Shown piece by piece: positions 56,888 to 63,004 of a stretch of 64,000 nucleotides of DNA. Source of the DNA: Hydractinia symbiolongicarpus (Eukaryota; Cnidaria; Hydrozoa; Anthoathecata; Hydractiniidae); assembly GCF_029227915.1 (NCBI RefSeq), contig NC_079880.1:15954001-16018000 (forward strand), written 5' to 3'. Position 1 is the stretch's first letter; every line of letters begins with the position of its first letter. A program made the position numbers and the translations under genes. The notes under the pieces are model-generated. The model was not told where the DNA came from. It worked only from the letters and a program-made list of their open reading frames with translations, and did no database searches.

Positions 56888-57310
56888 ATGGCTTCAATTG
56901 CAATGATGTTGGGAGGGGCCTTAGCCAATGCTTTGGCTTTTACAGGCTCAAGCTATCTATTTTCAAGCTTATCAAAAGACAGAATTGATAAGGAAAGAAA
57001 GCGTCATGATCTGGCCATAGAACAATTACAAAAAGCCCAGGTTTTGTGGCAACGTAAAAGACAAGAGAGAGTAGACTTTATCAATAAGCAGCTCAGACTT
57101 GAAAAGAAGGCCGAAGGAAAATTCATAGAGCTAAACGATGCAATGCGTGAATATAAAAAAGTGTTTGGAGATAAACTTGAACCTTTACCGCGGGAACCTG
57201 TATTGAGCGACTTTTATACACCGAGTCAGGATCAACATGAAAGGGAATTGGCCTTTATCGCGCTAAGTATGATCGGTGTCGGTGGTGCTGTGTGGTATTT
57301 CGAAAGATAG
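56888..57310 (+). CDS. Membrane protein with coiled coil
   Basis: Intact 140-residue frame. N-terminal hydrophobic helix (MLGGALANALAFTGSSYLF), a charged coiled coil about residues 30-85 (RKRHDLAIEQLQKAQVLWQR, KKAEGKFIELNDAMREYKK), a linker with LSDFYTPSQDQ, and a second hydrophobic helix at the end (FIALSMIGVGGAVWYF). It ends in a tandem GGTACTACC repeat and a hairpin that separates it from the convergent gene on the other strand. Function unknown. Confidence 0.6.
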   Translation: MASIAMMLGGALANALAFTGSSYLFSSLSKDRIDKERKRHDLAIEQLQKAQVLWQRKRQERVDFINKQLRLEKKAEGKFIELNDAMREYKKVFGDKLEPLPREPVLSDFYTPSQDQHERELAFIALSMIGVGGAVWYFER

Positions 57311-57360
57311 TACTCCTAGTACTACCGGTACCACCGGTACTACCGGTACTACAGGTACTC
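57311..57360. repeat. GGTACTACC tandem repeat between convergent genes
   Basis: About five units of ACCGGTACT or close variants directly after the stop codon of the 56888-57310 gene and before a hairpin. Confidence 0.85.
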
Positions 57361-58674
57361 TATGTTACATGATGCGTGTAACATATAATCTATACAAGGA
57401 TCTAACGCTTTGTCACGAGATAGGTGTATCAGACCTCCGATTCCAACTATCAAAGCCCACAAATTTTGACTCAACCAACCTACCGCTTCTTTCGCTCGAT
57501 TGAGTATCCATGATACTATGGATCCTAATATACCCGGTAGAGCCGCAGCGGCCGTCCCCGCAAACCTTCCCAAGAGAGATCCCAACGCATTCAACTTGTT
57601 TTTTATCTAGGACCGGAGGTCCTTTGCACTGCCCTTTTCATGATTTTGTGCGTTACCGGTGGATGACCCCCCACCCCCAGGTGACAAAGCTTCTACGAGA
57701 AGGCCGATAACCATACCAAATGCCGTTAGTACACTGACAACAGTGATACCCTGCTCACGGAATAGTGTTCGTATCTTTTCAGACAGTGTTGTATCTTTGT
57801 CAAGTACTTTGGCAATAGTCTCCCTGATGCTTTTTATGTGACTGTTAAGTTTACCTTTGAGAATATCGATAATCTCTTGCCGACCTTTCAACTCATTTTG
57901 CAAACCTTTCAACCTTTCTTTCGCTTCATTTTGTGGTTCCTCGGTCATATTTGGTGTGTTTTCCATCTCTTCCAACTTGTTTTTTTCTCTGTCAATATGC
58001 TGTTCGAGCTGAACCTTTTTTGCAACTTCATCCTGAAGACTTCCTCTTATGTTTCTCAATGATCTATCCAATCCTAGCAATTCACGCATAGGATATTCAA
58101 ATAGATCACCGGTCTGGGTTGCTTCATGGTCTACAGATTGTTTGACCAATGAAATTAAATCTTCCGTACTGTTTACCACATCCCCAGATACAGCTTCTAA
58201 TTCTACATCACTTGCTGTTGTTATTTTAGATGACGAGGGTAGTTCTTCTTGTATTTTGTTTAGCTTAGCTGCCTGTCAGGCTGTAATCTTACCTTTTGGT
58301 ATGTCAAAGCCTAAATTACGCAGCCTTCTCTTGCCTAATATATCTGATATAGTACCGGTGGCCCTTAGTCTTCCATTGTTTGTCAAAGGTTCGTTTTTAC
58401 CTCTGTAGTATAATTCACCATCCTTAATTTCAAAAAGGTCTGTATGTAGCACCTCAGGTTTTGACAGGGATCCTTCAGATAATCTATCATACAACACGTC
58501 AACCATTTCCCGCAAAACTCTGGTACGTTGAGTGGAACCTCCTCCGAATGATGTTTCTTCATCCGGTGTGTTTATTTGTACTCGCGTACGGTCCCCGGTG
58601 GGTATGAGTGGAAAAGTTTCATCGGTACCTTCATCCGGTCTCCCATGGTCTCCAAAAGGGTCAATGTCTGCCAT
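57349..58674 (-). pseudogene. Coiled-coil virion-type protein with glycine-rich hydrophobic tail, two in-frame stops
   Basis: One minus-strand frame spans 58674 to 57349 (about 440 codons) with a TGA at 58276-58278 and a TAG at 57607-57609. The first part (58674-58279, ATG start) has TRVQINTPDEETSFGG, VDVLYDRLSEGSLSK and TISDILGKRRLRNLGFDI. The second holds MRELLGLDRSLRNIRGSLQD, a long coiled coil, then KVLDKDTTLSEKIRTLFREQ, ITVVSVLTAFGMVIGLLVEA and a Gly run. The third is LGSLLGRFAGTAAAALPGIL...WILNRAKEAVGWLSQNL...IVGIGGLI, a Gly/Ala-rich membrane-active-looking tail. I regard the three parts as one gene because the frame is the same and the junctions are single stops. Its function is unknown. 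The tail is reminiscent of melittin-like/core peptides reported in adintoviruses, an inference. Confidence 0.7.
57361..57385. terminator. Hairpin T3 between convergent genes
   Basis: TATGTTACA, 7-nt loop, TGTAACATA: a 9-bp perfect stem with a GTTAC core. It lies between the ends of a plus-strand and a minus-strand gene and could serve both. Confidence 0.65.
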
Positions 58675-58724
58675 TTTTTATTATTTAGAGGATAGTTTTT
58701 CTTTTTAATAAGATAATAACTAAA
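58675..58724. promoter_or_regulatory. Bidirectional promoter with duplicated 36-bp element
   Basis: The 50 bp between divergent ATGs includes TTTTTATTATTTAGAGGATA followed by GTTTTTCTTTTTAATA (58675-58710). The same 36 bp with one change precedes the next paralog at 59245-59280. Confidence 0.7.
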
Positions 58725-59216
58725 ATGGCCGGGCTTAATATTCATCCAACTCCCGATTATTCGAGTGATCAAGACAAGCTAGTTAATTCTCAAATTGAAG
58801 ATTTGATAAAATTACGAAATAAATTCGACACCAAGTTGTATAAATACAACAAAGCACTAGACCGATTAACGATTGCACTCAGCATCTCGGAAAAAATGAC
58901 CATTACCACCGGTATTGGTATAATAGTCTGGAGCGCTACCAATATTAGAATTCCCATTTATATGGCATTTTCCGGTATAGGGCCATCCAGCTCTGTTTCC
59001 CGTGAAATTATCTCGGAATATATTAATAAATATAGAAAGAAACTCAACAAAGTTGAGAAATTATACGATACTGTAGTATCGTATATTGATGAGATTAGAA
59101 ACTCTTCCAATTTCCGTGCACCGAATGATGATAATATTAGCCACATGGAATTTCAAACTTTGTGTGGTATATACTATGAAGCTCTTGAAAAGATAAGTAA
59201 AATAGATGGAGAGTGA
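58725..59216 (+). CDS. Membrane-hairpin helical protein, paralog 1
   Basis: Intact 163-residue frame. Order: N-terminal PDYSSDQDKLVNSQIEDLIK, basic helix LYKYNKALDRLTIALSISEK, a hydrophobic hairpin (TITTGIGIIVWSATNIRI, PIYMAFSGIGPSSSV), a second helix (YINKYRKKLNKVEKLYDTVV) and an acidic end with DDNISHMEFQTLCGIYYEAL. The helix-TM hairpin-helix layout resembles small helical membrane proteins of cnidarian polintons. Function unknown. A second copy follows directly with its own copy of the promoter, so this is a tandem gene duplication. Confidence 0.6.
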   Translation: MAGLNIHPTPDYSSDQDKLVNSQIEDLIKLRNKFDTKLYKYNKALDRLTIALSISEKMTITTGIGIIVWSATNIRIPIYMAFSGIGPSSSVSREIISEYINKYRKKLNKVEKLYDTVVSYIDEIRNSSNFRAPNDDNISHMEFQTLCGIYYEALEKISKIDGE

Positions 59217-59244
59217 AACATTCTCAAAAGAATCATGAAAGGCG

Positions 59245-59280
59245 TTTTTATTATTTAGAGGATAGTTTTTCTTTGTAATA
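59245..59280 (+). promoter_or_regulatory. Duplicated promoter element of paralog 2
   Basis: 35 of 36 bases identical to 58675-58710, seven bases upstream of the ATG at 59288. Confidence 0.7.
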
Positions 59281-59287
59281 ACCTAAA

Positions 59288-59891
59288 ATGACCGATCTTA
59301 AGATTTATCCAAAGTTACCCACCGCTCCTGAGTATTCGAGTGAGCAAGACCAGTTTAATACAAATACAGTTAATTCCCAACTTGATGAGTTGGTAAAATT
59401 ACAAAAGAAATTCCGGGACAAGGAGTATAAATATAACAAAGCACTAGACCGATTAGCGATTTCACTCTACATCTTAGAAACCTTTGGCCATTTCCACCGG
59501 TATTGGTATGATAGCAACCAGCGCTACCCTTGTTGGAATTCCCATTTCTATAGGACTTTCCAGTGTATCCATAGGTGGAGCTATATCCTGTACCATTATC
59601 TCGGCATCGATTAAGAGATATCAAAATAAACTCAACAAAGTCATGAAATTATGTGATGTTGTAACATCTGCTATTGCTGTGTTTGAAAACTCTTTCTCAC
59701 GAGCATTGAATGATGATAATATTAGCCGCATGGAATTTCAAACTTTGTGTGGTATATACTACGAAGCTCTGGAAAAGATGACCAAAACAGATAGAAAGAT
59801 GGAGAGTGAAACACGCAATCAGTTTGAAAAAAGTTTAATGGCGGAAGTTCAAAGTCTAAAAAAGGCGTTAAATCAGGAACAAAGTTCGTAA
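59288..59891 (+). pseudogene. Membrane-hairpin helical protein, paralog 2, frameshifted
   Basis: Similar to the preceding gene throughout: SEQDQFNTNTVNSQLDELVK, YKYNKALDRLAISLYILE, then after a one-base frame change near 59478-59484 the hydrophobic hairpin (ISTGIGMIATSATLVGIPIS), KRYQNKLNKVMKLCDVVTSA, DDNISRMEFQTLCGIYYEAL and an extra 30-residue charged tail not present in paralog 1. Alignment of the two nucleotide sequences places one additional base at the break. The paralogs have diverged considerably, so the duplication is older than the break. Confidence 0.65.
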
Positions 59892-59969
59892 TGTGTGCCT
59901 GTATACCACTCACATATTTCATGTGCTATTTGAAAAATTAACATGTAAGGCGGTTTATGACAAATCATG

Positions 59970-60040
59970 GATTGGCGCGATCGTCTGACTGAGCCATAGC
60001 GGCCCTACCTGCCGGCCGCCCTGCGCGATCCCCGGCACAA
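59970..60040. other. GC-rich block after the integrase gene
   Basis: GCGGCC, GCCGGCCGCC and two copies of GCGCGATC lie in about 60 bp, in contrast to the AT-rich surroundings. No coding role seen. Possibly regulatory or a replication-linked site. Confidence 0.3.
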
Positions 60041-60042
60041 TC

Positions 60043-60065
60043 ATCTTTACCAGACAGGTAAAGAT
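60043..60065. terminator. Hairpin T4 after the integrase gene
   Basis: ATCTTTACC, 5-nt loop AGACA, GGTAAAGAT: 9-bp perfect stem, 28 bases beyond the minus-strand integrase stop (60094-60096). Same position class as the other viral hairpins but with a TTTACC rather than GTTAC core. Confidence 0.55.
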
Positions 60066-60093
60066 ACTTTTTGTCATGACTTCGTCCCCCTTT

Positions 60094-61054
60094 TCACCAA
60101 CCTTGCACATAATCAAGAGGTAATTCTGTATCTTCAGGTATTAACATCAATTCCTCTTTTACAAAAGCCCGTCTAGGTCCGTCCTGAATATAGTACATTA
60201 CACGGTTACCGGGTTGCGCTATTACCTCGACCATATTCTATCGGTTGCCCGTCTCCGCCCATCATCATGCTCTTCACCGGGTTGCCGTAGATATCTATAC
60301 AAGCCATCTTGAGGTAATTCTACTTCATAAGGATAACTCTCTTGATTAACCAAAGGCACCTCTTTCATTATAATAGCATCTTTTGGTTTCATACCAATCA
60401 TCTGCGTCTTTGTATCGTTTAGCCTATCAATCAGTTTATACAGATGCTTAACCCATGTAGATGATACCTTTTCCGAATCATTCAGTTCTTGGGCATCTTG
60501 TATTTTGAATAAATTTTCCGAAAGTATCTTGTTCAACGCCTCAACAAAAGCTGTGTGCGTATGCTTATATTTTGTAGTCGCCCTTTTATTTCAACCTTAT
60601 GCTTCTCCAACAATTTTGATACATCTGCTTTGAATTCTGAGCCGTTATCACATTGGAAAGTTTTCGGATAAGTTAATGGTCCTGCCTTGTAGATGTCCTC
60701 AATCATAGCGGCAACCTCTTTGGCTTTCTTACTCCTCAAAGGTCGGGCTACTTTGTATCTGGAAGCAGCATCGATTCCCGACAAAATGTACTTATATGTA
60801 TTACCATACAGTATGTCACCAGGCATGTACAATAAATCGAATTGATGTAAATCATTAGGGGTGGTAACTTCATAATGTGGTCTTTCAACATGCTTTGGGG
60901 CGGGTAAATGTACTTGCCAAAATGCTTGTTTTGATAGCCACTTCTTAATCTCCTTTGGCTTGAAACCGAATCCTCTTAAATTCTAAACAGCCTTTTGTCC
61001 TTTCCATAAATTTTGAGGTTGATAGTAAGTCTCTTGAAGTTTAGAGTTTGACAT
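60094..61054 (-). pseudogene. Retroviral-type (Maverick) integrase, multiply broken
   Basis: ATG at 61052-61054 on the minus strand. The N-terminal part (YQPQNLWKGQKAV) is cut by a TAG at 60983-60985. The core follows in the same frame: FWQVHLPAPKHVE, DLHQFDLLYMPGD (first catalytic Asp), YILSGIDAASRYKVARPL, FQCDNGSEF (second Asp). A frame change near 60580 moves the rest to another frame, with FVEALNKIL carrying the Glu, and TWVKHLYKLIDRLNDTKTQM. A further change near 60220 leads to the end (NRVMYYIQDGPRRAFVKEEL, IPEDTELP) and TGA at 60094-60096. The DDE triad and C-terminal end fit Maverick integrases, which insert the linear genome with a 6-bp target duplication. With one stop and two frameshifts this copy cannot make a working enzyme. 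Confidence 0.85.
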
Positions 61055-61147
61055 GTTTTATTTATGCACACCTTTATTTATCTCCTTTTTGTTATGATGT
61101 AGCACGATAAAAGTGCTTAAATGTATTTTTACTGATTATATATAAAG
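61055..61147. promoter_or_regulatory. Divergent promoter region with TATA-like box
   Basis: Separates the integrase ATG from a plus-strand SAP gene. A TATATATAAAG word (61136-61146) ends just before the plus-strand ATG at 61148. Either transcription starts very close to the ATG or translation uses the next Met (codon 25). Confidence 0.45.
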
Positions 61148-61459
61148 ATGTCTGACGTGGCTACTCAAACTGATCTACATTGTGATACCACCGATGGTGG
61201 TGTACCCGACTACAAATTAATGAAACTCAAAGAGTTGAGAGAAGTGGCTAAATCCCGTTGGATTAAGTATATTTATGGAATGAATAAAGCTAAATTGCGT
61301 GAGGTGATTGCGAGGAATGATATTGATCCATCCTACACCATCGACCTAGAAACCAGACAAGAATGGTATGGATACTGTACCAACTGGAAGGTAAACAACA
61401 GAGAAGCATATCTAAGATGTCAAAAACGTTATAATGATAAGAGATATTCCAAAAGGTGA
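61148..61459 (+). CDS. Small SAP-type DNA-binding protein
   Basis: Intact 103-residue frame. Residues about 22-58 contain LMKLKELREVAKSRWIKYIY and MNKAKLREVIARNDI, a divergent SAP/Rho_N helix-extended-helix. The C-terminal half is basic and aromatic (WYGYCTNWKVNNREAYLRCQ, RYNDKRYSKR). Established knowledge: SAP domains bind AT-rich DNA. A role in genome binding or transcription is inferred. The stop is followed after 19 bases by a hairpin. Confidence 0.6.
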   Translation: MSDVATQTDLHCDTTDGGVPDYKLMKLKELREVAKSRWIKYIYGMNKAKLREVIARNDIDPSYTIDLETRQEWYGYCTNWKVNNREAYLRCQKRYNDKRYSKR

Positions 61460-61478
61460 TTAGACCTAGAACGGATTC

Positions 61479-61498
61479 TGTTACTCGCTCGGGTAACA
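61479..61498. terminator. Hairpin T5 after the SAP gene
   Basis: TGTTACTC, 4-nt loop, GGGTAACA, with one T-G wobble. The sequence after it (GTAACAAATGTTATGAA) is repeated after the hairpin at 62500. Confidence 0.6.
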
Positions 61499-61539
61499 AA
61501 TGTTATGAAGGTGATGCTCTTGCGTCCCGATTTTTTTTT

Positions 61540-61716
61540 TCCTGGGGGAGTACCCACCCGCATTTCCCCCGGGAAACGATCCATGGTGGCGCGATGTTTG
61601 AATCATAAACCGCGGTTTACCACCAATTACCCTGTGGAAAATTCCGGTGACCACCATGGGGCAGCGCAACCTCGGGTGGTGGTTATGCGAATTAAGCCCC
61701 TCGCGATCCTCGTCCG
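61540..61716. promoter_or_regulatory. GC-rich palindrome cluster upstream of the RING gene
   Basis: Contains the perfect 14-bp palindrome TAAACCGCGGTTTA (61606-61619), CCCGGG, and a 9-bp inverted pair CCATGGTGG (61581) / CCACCATGG (61651) about 60 bp apart. Unlike its AT-rich neighbours it is about 55-60% G+C. Possibly a protein-binding or origin-like region. Confidence 0.4.
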
Positions 61717-61726
61717 GTTTCACGAT

Positions 61727-61733
61727 TATAAAA
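61727..61733 (+). promoter_or_regulatory. TATA box of the SAP-RING gene
   Basis: TATAAAA 40 bases before the ATG at 61773, in a block (TTTCACGATT...TATATCACAA) that is repeated before the gene at 62602. Confidence 0.65.
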
Positions 61734-61772
61734 CTATCTTAAAGGTTCATAAATCGTATATCACAAACCAAT

Positions 61773-62468
61773 ATGACTTCGGAAATCATTCTTGATGGCT
61801 ATGATCTTTTCATTGTCCACGAATTAAGATCCCGAGCGAGGTACCTTGGCATACGTGGATACTCGCGGCTCAGAAGGTCCGAGCTTATCGAATTATTGAG
61901 ACTTAGACCCAGACCCCCCAGACCAGTACCAACGCCGGTTGAGATTGATGCGAGTGATGACGAGTACCCGGGATTCTTCCATCCGATGGGCAATGGATCA
62001 ATAGTACCGGTGCCTAGACCTAGAGAACCCGATATGACAAATACCGTTGTTGAATTGAGAGCTCTCGCTAGAGAACGCGGTCTACGCGGCTACTCAAGGC
62101 TCAGAAAGGCTGAGCTGATCGAATTTTTGAGATTTAGACCCAGATTTATCAGACCAGTACCGGCGCCGGTTGAGATTGATGCGAGTGATGACGAGGACTC
62201 AGGATTCATCCCTCCGAGACCCACCAGACTCGTACCGGATCCAATCGAGCCGCATCAGCCGGCTATCCTAGACTATGACATTGATACCTTGGATGAATCG
62301 GAAAAATGTATAATTTGCTATTCGCAACGAAAGGAAGCGACAATTGTTCATGGTAACACAGGGCATTTTTGCTGCTGTTTATCGTGCGCATCTATATTGA
62401 AATCGTGGGGAGATAGATGCCCCATATGTCGCGCATCCATCGATCTTGTCATTAGACAATATAATTGA
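61773..62468 (+). CDS. SAP-SAP-RING protein with MDM2-class RING finger
   Basis: Intact 231-residue frame. Two SAP/Rho_N domains (VHELRSRARYLGIRGYSRLR at about 14-33 and VVELRALARERGLRGYSRLR at about 90-109) are each followed by a Pro/Arg linker with VEIDASDDE, so the N-terminal half is an internal duplication. The last 58 residues hold a zinc finger with Cys179, Cys182, His193, His198, Cys202, Cys205, Cys216 and Cys219, containing IVHGNTGH, and a tail ending VIRQYN. Cys2-His2-Cys4 order and all spacings equal those of the MDM2/MDMX RING, including an aromatic residue near the C-terminus that MDM2 needs for E3 activity. Established knowledge: MDM2 ubiquitinates p53. Inferred role: a DNA-bound viral E3 ligase acting on a nuclear host factor. 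The MDM2 p53-binding domain is absent. Alternative: an unrelated RING of similar spacing. Confidence 0.75.
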   Translation: MTSEIILDGYDLFIVHELRSRARYLGIRGYSRLRRSELIELLRLRPRPPRPVPTPVEIDASDDEYPGFFHPMGNGSIVPVPRPREPDMTNTVVELRALARERGLRGYSRLRKAELIEFLRFRPRFIRPVPAPVEIDASDDEDSGFIPPRPTRLVPDPIEPHQPAILDYDIDTLDESEKCIICYSQRKEATIVHGNTGHFCCCLSCASILKSWGDRCPICRASIDLVIRQYN

Positions 62469-62499
62469 TTTGTTGGGGGTCAGATTTTTTTTTTTTTTT

Positions 62500-62523
62500 T
62501 TTGTTACTCACGCAAGTAACAAA
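62500..62523. terminator. Hairpin T6 after the SAP-RING gene
   Basis: TTTGTTACT, 6-nt loop, AGTAACAAA: 9-bp perfect stem, preceded by a 16-18-base T run and 31 bases beyond the stop codon. Confidence 0.65.
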
Positions 62524-62555
62524 TGTTATGAATCTTTTTTTTGGTTTCACGATTG

Positions 62556-62562
62556 TATAAAA
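62556..62562 (+). promoter_or_regulatory. TATA box of the SAP/Pro-rich gene
   Basis: TATAAAA 46 bases upstream of the ATG at 62602, in a copy of the promoter block found before 61773. Confidence 0.65.
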
Positions 62563-62601
62563 CCATATTAAAGGTCCACATATAGTATATCACAACCCGA
62601 T

Positions 62602-63000
62602 ATGACTTCGAGAAATACAGTTTCCGAATTAAGGGATCTCGCTAGAGAACGCGGTCTACATGGATACTCAAGGCTCAGAAAGGTCGATCTGATCGAATTA
62701 TTGACACCCACTACCGTGTCAGCACCGGTTAGACCGTTACCCGTGCCGAGACCCACCAGACCAGTACCAGCGCCGAGACCAAATAGACCAATACCGATGC
62801 CTAGACCTGTACCGGCACCGAGACCCTCGAGATCCGGTACTAGCAAACAAGACATGGATTTGTTTGAGCTGCAAGAAATGATTAAAACCAGACCTATTGT
62901 GAAAAGTAAGTTGAATGAATGGAGGGAATGGTTGATAAATCATGTACCTAAGGCTATTAAGGATAAAACAACAAAAGCTTTCAAAACTATTAAAGGATAA
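62602..63000 (+). CDS. SAP-domain, Pro/Arg-repeat protein preceding the polymerase
   Basis: Intact 132-residue frame. SAP/Rho_N domain (VSELRDLARERGLHGYSRLR, about 7-26), then PR-rich repeats of the type RPVPAPRP and RPIPMPRP, then a helical end (LFELQEMIKTRPIVKSKLNE, WREWLINHVPKAIK). In related elements, as I recall them, a similar segment is fused to the N-terminus of the DNA polymerase. Here a TAA ends it at 62998-63000, and the next ATG lies five bases on in another frame. The N-terminal 35 residues are nearly the same as the second SAP domain of the RING protein, so the genes share an origin. Confidence 0.65.
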   Translation: MTSRNTVSELRDLARERGLHGYSRLRKVDLIELLTPTTVSAPVRPLPVPRPTRPVPAPRPNRPIPMPRPVPAPRPSRSGTSKQDMDLFELQEMIKTRPIVKSKLNEWREWLINHVPKAIKDKTTKAFKTIKG

Positions 63001-63004
63001 GATC

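Noticed and set aside
57510-58408. Plus-strand frames over the coiled-coil gene
   Set aside because: Antisense of a better supported minus-strand gene; no protein features of their own.
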